Assembly (NCBI GenBank): GCA_017432005.1
Contig: JAFRKA010000021.1
Coordinates: 62,001-126,000, forward strand
Direction of reading: 5' to 3'
DNA: 64,000 bases
Source: Erysipelotrichaceae bacterium
GTDB lineage: Bacteria > Bacillota_I > Bacilli_A > Erysipelotrichales > Erysipelotrichaceae
Of the stretch, positions 53,789-61,593 are shown piece by piece; within the stretch, counting starts at the first letter, position 1; every line of letters begins with the position of its first letter. The notes under the pieces were generated by a model that searched no databases, was not told the origin of the DNA, and saw only the letters and a program-made list of their open reading frames with translations. The position numbers were made by a program, and so were the translations under genes.

Positions 53789-54778
53789 TCAAATATTCTC
53801 GTCATCCGGAAAGACTAGTCCGATATCTTTTCTGGCTTTCGTTACGACATTCATGACGCGCAGCGAATGATCGAGCAATTCAGACATCGAATCATAGTCT
53901 TTTTCATTGAACATCTTCAGGAAGTCGATGAATTCATGTTTCATCCTGTGAGCATTGCCGGTCAGATCGAAATGCTCAGGTTCTTCGTTATTCAACTGCC
54001 AGCTGAAATCAGTCAGTGTGAACAACGGTGAAGAAGTATATATACATCCCTTATTTCCCTGAATACAGTTGACATAAGGTGCACCGCAATCCTTGGCTGC
54101 TATCGAAACACATTTAAAATCATCATATTCCATAGTCAGTATTCCGGAGGTATCGATATTGTTTTTGATATTGGCGATATATTTTACGCTCTTAGGCTCA
54201 TTGAAAAGAGAAATGATGAAATGGATGTTATAGATATTAAGATCCATCAATGCACCGCCGGACTTGCGATAATCGAATGCCGGCAGGATCTCACCTTTAA
54301 GGAAAGCATCATATCTGGATGAATACTGAGTGTAATTCACAGTCACGATCTTGATTTCGCCAATCGTCGGAATCAATTCCCTGATCTTTTTAAAGTTAGG
54401 ATTGTGTATCGTCGAGATAGCCTCAAAGATCATCAGATGTTTTTTATCTGCTATCCTTTTTAGCACACAGGCCTGTTCATAGTTCGATGTGAAAGGTTTC
54501 TCCATGATGAGATGCTTACCGGCTTCAAGCGTCTTCTTACCGAACAGATAATGCATCTGGTTATTTACGCCAAGATAAACGGTATCGATCTCGTCATTTT
54601 TGAGCATTTCATCAAAATCAGTATAGACATAACGAAAACCATGCTTCTGCTGCAGTTCGTTAAGTACTTCAAGATCAGAAGGCAGAGCCGAGATCGCCAC
54701 CAGTTCTACATCGACTTCATGAATGAACTGTAATAATGTATGTACGATCAGACCTGCACCGACAATACCTAGCTTCAT
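53789..54778 (-). CDS. Gfo/Idh/MocA family oxidoreductase
   Basis: A 329-aa NAD(P)-dependent sugar or sugar-derivative dehydrogenase. The Rossmann motif is GIVGAGLIV (about 4-12), the cofactor-site EKP is in LIMEKPFTS (about 91-99), and the C-terminal domain has SGGALMDLNIYNIHF with the likely substrate-site residues. It lies 2 nt after the second YjbQ gene, at the end of the sugar cluster, so it may oxidise an intermediate of that pathway. Substrate unknown. Confidence 0.85.
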   Translation of the reverse strand: MKLGIVGAGLIVHTLLQFIHEVDVELVAISALPSDLEVLNELQQKHGFRYVYTDFDEMLKNDEIDTVYLGVNNQMHYLFGKKTLEAGKHLIMEKPFTSNYEQACVLKRIADKKHLMIFEAISTIHNPNFKKIRELIPTIGEIKIVTVNYTQYSSRYDAFLKGEILPAFDYRKSGGALMDLNIYNIHFIISLFNEPKSVKYIANIKNNIDTSGILTMEYDDFKCVSIAAKDCGAPYVNCIQGNKGCIYTSSPLFTLTDFSWQLNNEEPEHFDLTGNAHRMKHEFIDFLKMFNEKDYDSMSELLDHSLRVMNVVTKARKDIGLVFPDDENI

Positions 54779-54780
54779 CC

Positions 54781-55302
54781 TTATTCTCCCATTACAACAA
54801 CTTTACAGCGTCTGCTCCTCGGATGGGTACGGTCAAAATCGACAAAATAGATGTATCCGGTCTTACCGGTCGCCAGCTTGCCTTCTTCCAGAGCAAATGT
54901 CGCTGAACTGCCCAGGATCGTCGATCTCAGATGCGCATCAGCATTCATCAGTTCTTCTCTAGTCCCGCTTGGAAGATATTTAAGATAATCAGGCCAGGTC
55001 TCGACATCTTCAAAATGCATCGTTCCCGGATAATAATACTGTCCCCAGGCAGTCTGATCAGGAATTATCTTCTTCAGACAGTTGTCCAGATCCTGCAGCA
55101 GGAATTCCTTACCGTCAGGCATACGGTCATGAACGAACTCTTCAAAGAAGACTGAACAGGTCGTATGAGGAGAGATGACATGAACGACACCTTCCTTAAT
55201 TCCGCTTTTTTCAATGATCTTTCTTACTTCATCCGTGATATTCACGTATGTCGGAGATCCGCCTTTCGACTGAATATTCTGTATTTCTTCTCTGTAAACC
55301 AT
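54781..55302 (-). CDS. yjbQ: YjbQ family protein (UPF0047), copy 2
   Basis: A 173-aa protein of the UPF0047 family, some members of which show thiamine-phosphate synthase side activity while the true role is unknown. Conserved parts: ISPHTTCSVFFEEF (about 44-57), NADAHLRSTILGSS (about 119-132) and GKTGYIYFVDFDRTHPRSRR near the end, where metal and phosphate ligands are expected. It is a clear tandem paralogue of the next upstream gene, with most residues shared over the full length. A terminator separates the two copies. Confidence 0.88.
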   Translation of the reverse strand: MVYREEIQNIQSKGGSPTYVNITDEVRKIIEKSGIKEGVVHVISPHTTCSVFFEEFVHDRMPDGKEFLLQDLDNCLKKIIPDQTAWGQYYYPGTMHFEDVETWPDYLKYLPSGTREELMNADAHLRSTILGSSATFALEEGKLATGKTGYIYFVDFDRTHPRSRRCKVVVMGE

Positions 55303-55317
55303 TGTTTGCCCCTTTCT

Positions 55318-55344
55318 TCAAAAAAGATGGTCATAAACCATCTT
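55318..55344 (-). terminator. Terminator between the two YjbQ copies
   Basis: The 8-bp stem AAGATGGT/ACCATCTT with loop TTATG is followed by a short T-run on the minus strand, just after the copy 1 stop. Only about 15 nt remain before copy 2, too few for a separate promoter, so copy 2 probably depends on read-through. Confidence 0.75.
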
Positions 55345-55346
55345 CA

Positions 55347-55871
55347 TTATTCGCCTATAATGACGACCTTGCAGCGTCTGCTTCTAGAACGTGTACGGTC
55401 GTAATCAACGAAATAAACATAACCAGTTGTACCTACACCGAGCTTTCCGTTATCTACTTCAAAAGTAACGCTCGATCCGATGATCGTTGCTCTTAAGTGA
55501 GCATCACAGTTGTATAATGCGGTTCTGTCACCGTTAGGCAGATACTTCTCCGCATCAGGCCATGATTCCACATCTTCAAAGTGTTTTACACCCGGATAGT
55601 AATAAGTGCCCCAGCTGTGCTGTTCCGGAATGATCTTTTCCAGACAATTATCCAGATCCTGCTGCAGGAATTCTTTGCCGTCAGGCATAAGGTCATGAGT
55701 AAATTCCTCAAAGAAGACACCACATGTGGTATGCGGTGAAATAACACAGCAGATACCGTCTTTGATGCCACTACGGGCAATGATCTCATTTACTTCTTTT
55801 GTGATGTTGATGTAAGTCGGTGTGCCACCTTTGGACATAAGTCCTTCAATCTGTTCTTTGTATACAGCCAT
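55347..55871 (-). CDS. yjbQ: YjbQ family protein (UPF0047), copy 1
   Basis: A 174-aa UPF0047 protein. It carries the same signatures as copy 2: ISPHTTCGVFFEEF, NCDAHLRATIIGSS and GTTGYVYFVDYDRTRSRSRR. These sites with conserved His, Glu and Arg suggest binding of a phosphorylated ligand and a metal. It lies 15 nt after the class II aldolase gene inside a PTS operon, which points to a sugar-phosphate role rather than thiamine synthesis; no thiamine genes are near. Confidence 0.9.
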   Translation of the reverse strand: MAVYKEQIEGLMSKGGTPTYINITKEVNEIIARSGIKDGICCVISPHTTCGVFFEEFTHDLMPDGKEFLQQDLDNCLEKIIPEQHSWGTYYYPGVKHFEDVESWPDAEKYLPNGDRTALYNCDAHLRATIIGSSVTFEVDNGKLGVGTTGYVYFVDYDRTRSRSRRCKVVIIGE

Positions 55872-55886
55872 TTTTCATCTCCTTAA

Positions 55887-56558
55887 TTAATATCGTAAAT
55901 CTTCCGGAAGTTCACCGGTTTCCTGTCCATAGTATTTGAACACTCTGACTGCACGATCGATCTGTTCCTGTGAGAACAGAGGCATATTCTTGTCGATACA
56001 ATAACCGATAAAGATCGTCTTGGCAGCTTCTTCAAGATAGACTACTGAATACATAGCCTGCTTCAAAGAATTACCGACACCGATGACACCATGGTGCTTG
56101 AGGACGACTGCCAGCTGATCTCCCAGATTTTCAACTGCTTCAACCCCCATCTGGATCGAAGCTGCAGAAGAGTAAGGTGCAACCTTTACCGGACCCTGTG
56201 TCGCATTGGCAAGAGTCGTCAGGTTGCATGGGATCTCATCCATTACCAGGCCAAGACCGGTCGCATAAGGCTGATGTGTATGGATTACACAGTTAAGGTC
56301 AGGCCTGTGCTTGAATATATATAGTAAAGCCAGAGTATCTACAGAGGCTTTTCTTTCACCTTCAACGATATTTCCTTCTATATCCACCACCAGCATATCT
56401 TCAGGGACCATATCTTCATAGATCATGCCACTGGGAGTAACGATAAACAGATCGCCCGGCATACGTAAAGAAACATTTCCGCCGCTTAATGCGATCAGTC
56501 CGTATTTATCCATTCTTAAACACGCTTTTAGAACATCTGCTTTTTCTTTTTCAAACAT
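55887..56558 (-). CDS. Class II (fuculose-phosphate type) aldolase/adducin family protein
   Basis: A 223-aa zinc-dependent aldolase or epimerase of the FucA/AraD family. It shows GGNVSLRMPG (about 24-33), the zinc His pair in CVIHTHQPYATGLG (about 90-103) and the third zinc His in VVLKHHGVIGVG (about 152-163). In the family it splits a ketose-1-phosphate to dihydroxyacetone phosphate and an aldehyde, or epimerises a pentulose phosphate. It lies between the membrane protein and YjbQ copy 1 in the same operon. Confidence 0.88.
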   Translation of the reverse strand: MFEKEKADVLKACLRMDKYGLIALSGGNVSLRMPGDLFIVTPSGMIYEDMVPEDMLVVDIEGNIVEGERKASVDTLALLYIFKHRPDLNCVIHTHQPYATGLGLVMDEIPCNLTTLANATQGPVKVAPYSSAASIQMGVEAVENLGDQLAVVLKHHGVIGVGNSLKQAMYSVVYLEEAAKTIFIGYCIDKNMPLFSQEQIDRAVRVFKYYGQETGELPEDLRY

Positions 56559-56574
56559 TGATAAATTCTCCTGA

Positions 56575-57138
56575 TTAAAGTTTTCCTTTTATTCTGTATT
56601 TTTTCTTGCCTGTATTACTGTCTGTTTTACCTTCAGCAATGTCTTTCTGACGTTGGATGAATTCTTCTTCGTTGGTCCTGCGGGCAACAGCTTTCATCGT
56701 ATTAGGATGAAGTTCATATTCTTTGTCTCTCAGAAAATTATACAGTTCATCTGTATCATTAAAATACAAACAGTTGATCCAGTAACGTCCTCTCGTCATA
56801 TCAGCCTTATTGATACGTAAGAAGATCTTGCGATCTGTAACGAATTCCTTTACCCGGAAACTGTAGATATCCTTCCACAGCCAGGTATGTTCCTTGCCAC
56901 AGCCTCTGAAGATGATCGCTCTGTCATCGATGACGATCTCCTGAGGATTGCTGAGTGAAACATAGGTCTCCCAATAGGTATAAAGGCAGACGATCATGAC
57001 CGGGATCAGCAGAAAATTGACACCTTTGAAAAGGAAATAAAAAAGTGATGCCAGTCCGATAACTCCGGCATAGGCTCCGGTGAATTTTACTTTACGGCGA
57101 TAGATCGTTTCGCGATAGACGTATGTTTTCTGTTCCAT
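56575..57138 (-). CDS. Membrane protein with PH-like domain, function unknown
   Basis: A 187-aa protein. Two close membrane segments (about 20-37 and 40-54) are followed by a cytoplasmic beta-rich part with EIVIDDRAIIFRG and HTWLWKDIYSFRVKEF, resembling bacterial PH-like domains. The C-terminus is rich in Lys, Arg and Glu. It is unusual inside a sugar catabolic operon. It has a good SD (AAGGAG) and follows the PTS IIC gene after a strong terminator-like hairpin. Confidence 0.75.
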   Translation of the reverse strand: MEQKTYVYRETIYRRKVKFTGAYAGVIGLASLFYFLFKGVNFLLIPVMIVCLYTYWETYVSLSNPQEIVIDDRAIIFRGCGKEHTWLWKDIYSFRVKEFVTDRKIFLRINKADMTRGRYWINCLYFNDTDELYNFLRDKEYELHPNTMKAVARRTNEEEFIQRQKDIAEGKTDSNTGKKKYRIKGKL

Positions 57139-57152
57139 AGGATCTCCTTAAA

Positions 57153-57186
57153 GAAAATAAGGGGGAAAAGCTGATTTTCCCCCTTT
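57153..57186 (-). terminator. Strong hairpin after the PTS IIC gene
   Basis: A GC-rich stem (AAGGGGGAAAA with TTTTCCCCCTT) with a short loop and a T-rich 3' side on the minus strand. It lies 22 nt after the IIC stop and may strongly lower expression of the downstream genes. Confidence 0.82.
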
Positions 57187-57207
57187 TAATGAATAAGCTT
57201 AGAAAAA

Positions 57208-58572
57208 TTAAGCTTCTTCAGCTGCAGCAGCAGCGTTGACCTTCTTGATTCTAGCACGGTTGAAGACTGCTAAAGCGATAGCGATAGCACCAACAACAGC
57301 GATACCAACGATCGGGCTGATAGTGTTCAGCTTGTAGATAGCCCAAGTTAATGGGTTACCACCATCACAGATTGAAGAAATCTGAGTTCCGGCAGTGAAG
57401 TCGAACTTAGCCTGTTCAGCAGCGATTGTGATAGAAGGAGCCAGGTCTGTACCAATGTAGAATGCAGCAATTAATACTACAACACCGATAACCAGAGCTC
57501 TGAAACCATTGCCCTTAACAACTGGAGTGATCAGAACGAACATCCAAGGAATAACGGCCAGGTCAGCAAACGGCATGAACTGGTTGCCTGGTAATGCAAC
57601 AGCGAGCAGAACTGAAATCGGAACAAGTAACAGAGCAACTGACAGAGTCAGAGGGTGACCAACACCAACAGCTGAATCCAGACCGATGTACATCTGGCCA
57701 TGGCCTGAGAAGTGTTTCTCAATGAATCCAGAAGCAGCATCAGAAATTGGGATTAAGCCTTCCATTAACAGAGCAGCCATCTTCGGGATCAGGACTAAGC
57801 ATGCGCCCATGTTGATAGCCAGTGTTAATACCTGGTTGTAAGGTAAACCTGCAGCGACACCGATGATCAGACCGATAACAGTACCGACAAGGATTGGTTC
57901 ACCGAAGACACCGATCTTATCCTGTAATTTTTCAAGGTCGAAGAAGATCTTGTTGACACCAGGGATCTTGTCTAACAGCCAGTTCAGAGCCATAGCGATT
58001 GGAGCATAAGCTGTTGAGAAGCCGTGAGGCAGAGAAACACCAGGTAAACCTAATGAATCTTCAACGTCTTTTGCAGTCAGGTCGCCTAAGACCATGATGA
58101 TGACCATGTTGAATACTGCAGCTAAGAGACCGTAAGCGATTGAATTAGTAGCAATAGCAACTAATGATCCGGTGAATGCAAAGTGCCAGTAGTCCCAGAT
58201 ATCAACGTCGATTGTCTGAGTAGTACCAGTTAAGATCATGACGATGTTAACTAACAGACATACCGGGATGATGTAAGAACCAACCTGAGTACCGAATGCG
58301 ATAGCAGCAGCAGCTGGCCAACCTACGTCGATGACGTTCAGGTGGAGACCAAATCTTTCACACATTGTAACAACAGCTGGTGCAAGATAAGTTCCCATAA
58401 GACCAGTAACCAGGTTCAGACCGATAAAGCCAACGCCTACTGTTAAACCAGCACGGATAGCCTTACCTACTCCTGTACCCATAATGACACCCATAATAGC
58501 AATGATGAAAGGCATTACTACTACGGCGCCAAGAGAGTTCAGAGTACTGAAAAAATTCAAAATAAATTGCAT
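57208..58572 (-). CDS. PTS galactitol-type transporter subunit IIC
   Basis: A 454-aa integral membrane permease of the PTS Gat family with about ten hydrophobic segments. Typical features: GTGVGKAIRAGLTVGVGFIGL (split: GVGKAIRAGLTVGVGF, about 33-48), the QTIDVDIWDYWHFAF region (about 118-132) and the late glycine-rich segments. It imports and phosphorylates its sugar or polyol with IIA and IIB. Its codon use differs visibly from repair genes in the window (few GATC sites), as expected of a highly expressed gene. Substrate unknown: the family takes galactitol, arabitol and others. Confidence 0.88.
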   Translation of the reverse strand: MQFILNFFSTLNSLGAVVVMPFIIAIMGVIMGTGVGKAIRAGLTVGVGFIGLNLVTGLMGTYLAPAVVTMCERFGLHLNVIDVGWPAAAAIAFGTQVGSYIIPVCLLVNIVMILTGTTQTIDVDIWDYWHFAFTGSLVAIATNSIAYGLLAAVFNMVIIMVLGDLTAKDVEDSLGLPGVSLPHGFSTAYAPIAMALNWLLDKIPGVNKIFFDLEKLQDKIGVFGEPILVGTVIGLIIGVAAGLPYNQVLTLAINMGACLVLIPKMAALLMEGLIPISDAASGFIEKHFSGHGQMYIGLDSAVGVGHPLTLSVALLLVPISVLLAVALPGNQFMPFADLAVIPWMFVLITPVVKGNGFRALVIGVVVLIAAFYIGTDLAPSITIAAEQAKFDFTAGTQISSICDGGNPLTWAIYKLNTISPIVGIAVVGAIAIALAVFNRARIKKVNAAAAAEEA

Positions 58573-58600
58573 AAATTTTTCCCCTCCGTTTTGAATTTAT

Positions 58601-58625
58601 CAATAACCACTGGTGTGGGTTATTG
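58601..58625 (-). other. Hairpin between the PTS IIB and IIC genes
   Basis: The 8-bp inverted repeat CAATAACC/GGTTATTG with a 9-nt loop lacks a T-run, so it is more likely an mRNA stability or processing hairpin than a terminator. Confidence 0.5.
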
Positions 58626-58651
58626 CATAGAAATAAAACAAATAATAGAAA

Positions 58652-58942
58652 TTAGTCTTCGTCAGTGAAGTAAGAGCAGATCTGATCGTAGATCTCCTGA
58701 GTTCCTCTGTTCATCAGCAAGCCTGTTGCGACGATGATCGGGCAAGCACACTTAGTCTTTAAAACAGTGGTAGAGATTACGGCATCATGACCGTCAGACA
58801 TCGTTGCAGCTTCAGAAGCACGGCACTGAGTGATAGCATATTTGCCTTTGTATCCTCTCTTGTCAAGTTCTTCTTCAATCTTCTTTCTGATATGTGTTGA
58901 AGTAACGATACCTGAACCACAACATAATACGAATTTTCTCAT
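58652..58942 (-). CDS. PTS galactitol-type transporter subunit IIB
   Basis: A 96-aa cytoplasmic subunit from the ATG at 58942, which has SD AGGAGG. A longer frame to 59029 would overlap the isomerase gene and is rejected. The phosphorylated Cys lies in LCCGSGIVTST (Cys about 6-7), the Gat/Lac-like IIB pattern. It takes phosphate from IIA and gives it to the sugar in IIC. Confidence 0.9.
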   Translation of the reverse strand: MRKFVLCCGSGIVTSTHIRKKIEEELDKRGYKGKYAITQCRASEAATMSDGHDAVISTTVLKTKCACPIIVATGLLMNRGTQEIYDQICSYFTDED

Positions 58943-58958
58943 TAAACTTTCCTCCTTA

Positions 58959-59657
58959 TTATCTATAGAAATCAGTTCTCGCTCTATCAAGAGCTTCGAA
59001 CATTTCTTCAAGTTTGGCGATCGGATCATCAGCAGCTACGATACCGCTTGTTCCGCCGGTCGCATCAGCACCGGATTTGATTGCCTTATATACATCATCA
59101 CCGGTCGAAATACCGGCTGCCTGTAAAGTCTTGGTCTCTGGAGATACGCTCTTAACGATCTCGTTAGTAGCTTTCATGTAAGACTCATCAGCTGTCGTAC
59201 CTGTACCAATCAGACTTGTCAGCTCACAGACCATGCAGTCAGGATGGAGCTCAGCGATCGCTCTGGTGTCAGCCTCTTCATTTGAACAGACGACTGTAAG
59301 GATACCAAGTTCATTGGCTCTCTCGATCGTTTTGGCAAGTTCATTGATCGTCATCGGATTCTCAGCGTGATTGAGGAATGTGGCTTTGACACCAGCAGCC
59401 TTCAATGCTTCCGGAAGAATGTGTCCCATGCCGCGTCCCGGCTTGAGTGATTCCATGGACTGAGCAGTGACGATAAGATGCGGACATTCCTTGGCGATCA
59501 TTGCCAGATCGACATGCTGCGCCGTGTAAATGACATCGAAATCATACTTTACTGCCAGTTCTTCACATTTCTTGGCCAGTTTCAAAGTGTCTTCACCGTA
59601 AAGATAAGCTTTAGGGTTGCATACAAAGAAAGGACTTCTTAATTTGTATTTTTCCAT
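58959..59657 (-). CDS. Triosephosphate isomerase family protein (paralogue)
   Basis: A 232-aa TIM-barrel isomerase. Sites equivalent to TIM residues are kept: the N-x-K pair in CNPKAYLY (about 13-20, TIM NWK), the His in LNHAENP (about 94-100, TIM GHSE) and the Glu in CELTSLIGTG (about 143-152, TIM YEPVWAIGTG). It is divergent and a little short for glycolytic TIM, and sits in a PTS operon. It likely isomerises another short sugar phosphate, as the TIM-like tetrulose-phosphate isomerases of erythritol/threitol pathways do. That substrate is inference. Confidence 0.85.
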   Translation of the reverse strand: MEKYKLRSPFFVCNPKAYLYGEDTLKLAKKCEELAVKYDFDVIYTAQHVDLAMIAKECPHLIVTAQSMESLKPGRGMGHILPEALKAAGVKATFLNHAENPMTINELAKTIERANELGILTVVCSNEEADTRAIAELHPDCMVCELTSLIGTGTTADESYMKATNEIVKSVSPETKTLQAAGISTGDDVYKAIKSGADATGGTSGIVAADDPIAKLEEMFEALDRARTDFYR

Positions 59658-60026
59658 CTATTTTTCCTCCAAAAATTCTACAGGCTGGCCATCAGGATCA
59701 GTAATGAATACGAACCTCTGGCCTGAATCAGATACTCTTATGCTTTGCTGTTCATAATCTTTAAGAACACTTATCACATCTTCTAAACATTCTACATCAA
59801 ATGCGATATGACGACAACCATATGCTTCCGGCTTGCAGTGTCTGGCCGGAGCATGTTCTCTTAAGAACACTTCAAGAGTCGAATTGGAATCGCTCATCAT
59901 GATGAGATAATCATTTTTATCTTCCCGGTATTTTCTGCTGATCTCTTTGAATCCTATTTTACGATAGAAATCGATAGTCTCTTCAGAAGATACGATCAGA
60001 GCGACATGATTTATACCCTTCAACAT
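59658..60026 (-). CDS. VOC (glyoxalase) family protein
   Basis: A 122-aa vicinal-oxygen-chelate protein. Metal ligands are in place: His in GINHVALIV (about 6), Glu in STLEVFL (about 52), His in CRHIAFDV (about 72) and Glu near the end in QPVEFLE (about 118). It resembles glyoxalase-I-like YaeR/lactoylglutathione-lyase-like proteins. Its place between the aldolase and isomerase genes suggests removal of methylglyoxal or isomerisation of a pathway intermediate. Confidence 0.88.
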   Translation of the reverse strand: MLKGINHVALIVSSEETIDFYRKIGFKEISRKYREDKNDYLIMMSDSNSTLEVFLREHAPARHCKPEAYGCRHIAFDVECLEDVISVLKDYEQQSIRVSDSGQRFVFITDPDGQPVEFLEEK

Positions 60027-60029
60027 CTT

Positions 60030-60878
60030 TTATGCTTTTCCTGTATGGAACAGTTTGTAATAGAATTTGAGCTTGTTCTTGATGCTCTCATTGGCATCCA
60101 GAAGCAGTTTATACCAGTTTATATAATCTTCTTTCTTGGAAGACTCAATAGCAGCGACTGTGAAATCGGTGAAGACGTTGATCTTGGAGATGCCTTCAGT
60201 AGCGCATCTCTCCAGATTCTCATCACCTGAACCTGAACCACCATGCAGTACAAGTGGAACAGGAAGAGCAGCTCTCAATTCATGAAGACGATCGAAGTCG
60301 ATGACCGGAGTACCTTTGTACAGACCATGGGAAGTACCGATCGATACAGCAAGCGAATCAACACCAGTCTCTTCAACGAATCTCTTTGCCATCTCTACTT
60401 CAGTATAGATATTGTGGTCATCAGTCAATGCTTCCTTGTTTTCAGAAGTGATGACATCACCCGAACCGACATGACCAAGTTCAGCTTCGACGACGACACC
60501 ATGTGCATGGGCATAATCGCAGACTTCTTTGGTCCTGGCAACATTTACTTCATAAGGCTGAGCGGAGGCATCGATCATGACGGAAGTATATCCGAGATCT
60601 ACTGCCTTCTTTACTGTTTCAACATCAAGACCATGGTCAAGGTGAAGAGCAACAGGAACACTGGCTTTTTCGCCATAGTATTTGCCCAGAGTGCAGGCTT
60701 CCTCAATAGAAAGCATCTCGCTGTGAGCCTGAGCAAAACTGAGGATAACCGGTACACCGAGTTCTTCAGCCGTCTCGACATATGTCTTGCAGGAATTTGA
60801 ATCCCAGAAATCTGGAGCAACGATCGCATAGTTCTCTTTTCTGGATTTTTCAAACATCTCTTTTGTTGTAACTAACAT
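60030..60878 (-). CDS. Class II ketose-bisphosphate aldolase (GatY/Fba family)
   Basis: A 282-aa zinc-dependent aldolase. Motifs: VALHLDHGLD with zinc His (about 76-85), VEAELGHVGSGD (about 130-141), SIGTSHGLY with zinc His (about 178-186) and LHGGSGSGDEN (about 210-220). The length and GT-H-G spacing fit the tagatose/fructose-1,6-bisphosphate group. It splits a ketose bisphosphate into two triose phosphates. First gene of the unit, preceded by a -10, a cre-like site and direct repeats. Confidence 0.9.
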   Translation of the reverse strand: MLVTTKEMFEKSRKENYAIVAPDFWDSNSCKTYVETAEELGVPVILSFAQAHSEMLSIEEACTLGKYYGEKASVPVALHLDHGLDVETVKKAVDLGYTSVMIDASAQPYEVNVARTKEVCDYAHAHGVVVEAELGHVGSGDVITSENKEALTDDHNIYTEVEMAKRFVEETGVDSLAVSIGTSHGLYKGTPVIDFDRLHELRAALPVPLVLHGGSGSGDENLERCATEGISKINVFTDFTVAAIESSKKEDYINWYKLLLDANESIKNKLKFYYKLFHTGKA

Positions 60879-60911
60879 TTAAGTCTCCTCTATTTTTTCA
60901 TACTTAAAAAA

Positions 60912-60925
60912 TGAAATCGTTTACA
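60912..60925 (-). promoter_or_regulatory. cre-like (CcpA) site
   Basis: TGAAATCGTTTACA on the plus strand matches the core catabolite-responsive element TGNAANCGNWNNCW at all fixed positions. It overlaps the predicted start of the aldolase operon, where CcpA binding would repress. Confidence 0.65.
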
Positions 60926-60931
60926 GACACT

Positions 60932-60960
60932 ATTATAATACAAATCACACATTTATCACA
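60932..60960 (-). promoter_or_regulatory. Promoter and TGTGAT direct repeats of the aldolase-PTS operon
   Basis: A perfect minus-strand -10 TATAAT (60932-60937) with a -35-like GTGATA 16 bp upstream. Two copies of TGTGAT, 11 bp apart (60944-60949 and 60955-60960), cover the -35 and spacer, a likely site for a specific regulator not encoded in the visible cluster. Confidence 0.55.
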
Positions 60961-61007
60961 TATTTTTTATTTATTTGCATTATTAGAAAAATAATGTTTT
61001 TTCTCAA

Positions 61008-61035
61008 TAAAAAGCAAGCTTTCTGCAAAGCCTGC
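61008..61035 (-). terminator. Terminator after the PTS IIA gene
   Basis: The 9-bp stem GCAGGCTTT/AAAGCTTGC (one G-T pair) with loop GCAG is followed by TTTTTATTG on the minus strand, 16 nt past the IIA stop. Confidence 0.85.
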
Positions 61036-61050
61036 CTTTATAAAGCAATT

Positions 61051-61518
61051 CTATTCCAGATCCAGATTGGCTTCTTTGATAAGTGCAAAGAAATCATCAT
61101 AATTATCGACTTTATAGAATCTGTCGATCAGATCATCATTCTGGAATGCGTCCATGAGTTTCATGAGCATATCCAGCTGCTGATGTGCTTCCTTAAGTGC
61201 CAGCATGAAGATCATCTTGACCGGAATCTTCTTGTCATCAGTACCCATTTCGATGAATTCTACCGGTTCATCAAGGCTCATAAATCCGATCTGTGTCCTG
61301 TTAACATGTTCCACATCTGTATGAGGGATAGCAACACACATATTGTTGAGACTTAATCCGGTCGGGAAATTGGCTTCTCTGGTGATCAATCCGTTGTAGA
61401 AAGTGTCTTTAGCAACACCGGCTTTGATGAATTCATCAGCCAGTATTTTAAGAGCTTCATCTCTGTCTTTGGCATGCTTATTGAATAAAGCTATCTTGGC
61501 ATCAAATAAATCTGACAT
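61051..61518 (-). CDS. PTS galactitol/fructose-type subunit IIA
   Basis: A 155-aa cytoplasmic subunit. The phosphorylated His is in MCVAIPHTDVEH (about 61-72), the GatA/FruA IIA pattern. It takes phosphate from HPr for IIB. It is a separate unit upstream of the aldolase-PTS operon, with its own -10 (TATAAT, about 61551-61557), SD AAGGAG and terminator. This split lets it serve the operon at a different level. Confidence 0.9.
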   Translation of the reverse strand: MSDLFDAKIALFNKHAKDRDEALKILADEFIKAGVAKDTFYNGLITREANFPTGLSLNNMCVAIPHTDVEHVNRTQIGFMSLDEPVEFIEMGTDDKKIPVKMIFMLALKEAHQQLDMLMKLMDAFQNDDLIDRFYKVDNYDDFFALIKEANLDLE

Positions 61519-61581
61519 TTTTTCTCCTTCTTATTTCTTTGAAATCTAAAATTATTATAACTAAAAATATTTGTTTTGTTC

Positions 61582-61587
61582 TATAAT
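61582..61587 (+). promoter_or_regulatory. -10 box of the 61594 gene, predicted leaderless
   Basis: A perfect TATAAT ends exactly 6 nt before the ATG at 61594, without an SD. Confidence 0.58.
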
Positions 61588-61593
61588 AATCTC

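Noticed and set aside
58943..59029. Longer start for PTS IIB (125 aa)
   Set aside because: It would overlap the isomerase gene by about 70 nt; the ATG at 58942 has a clear AGGAGG and begins the known IIB fold.
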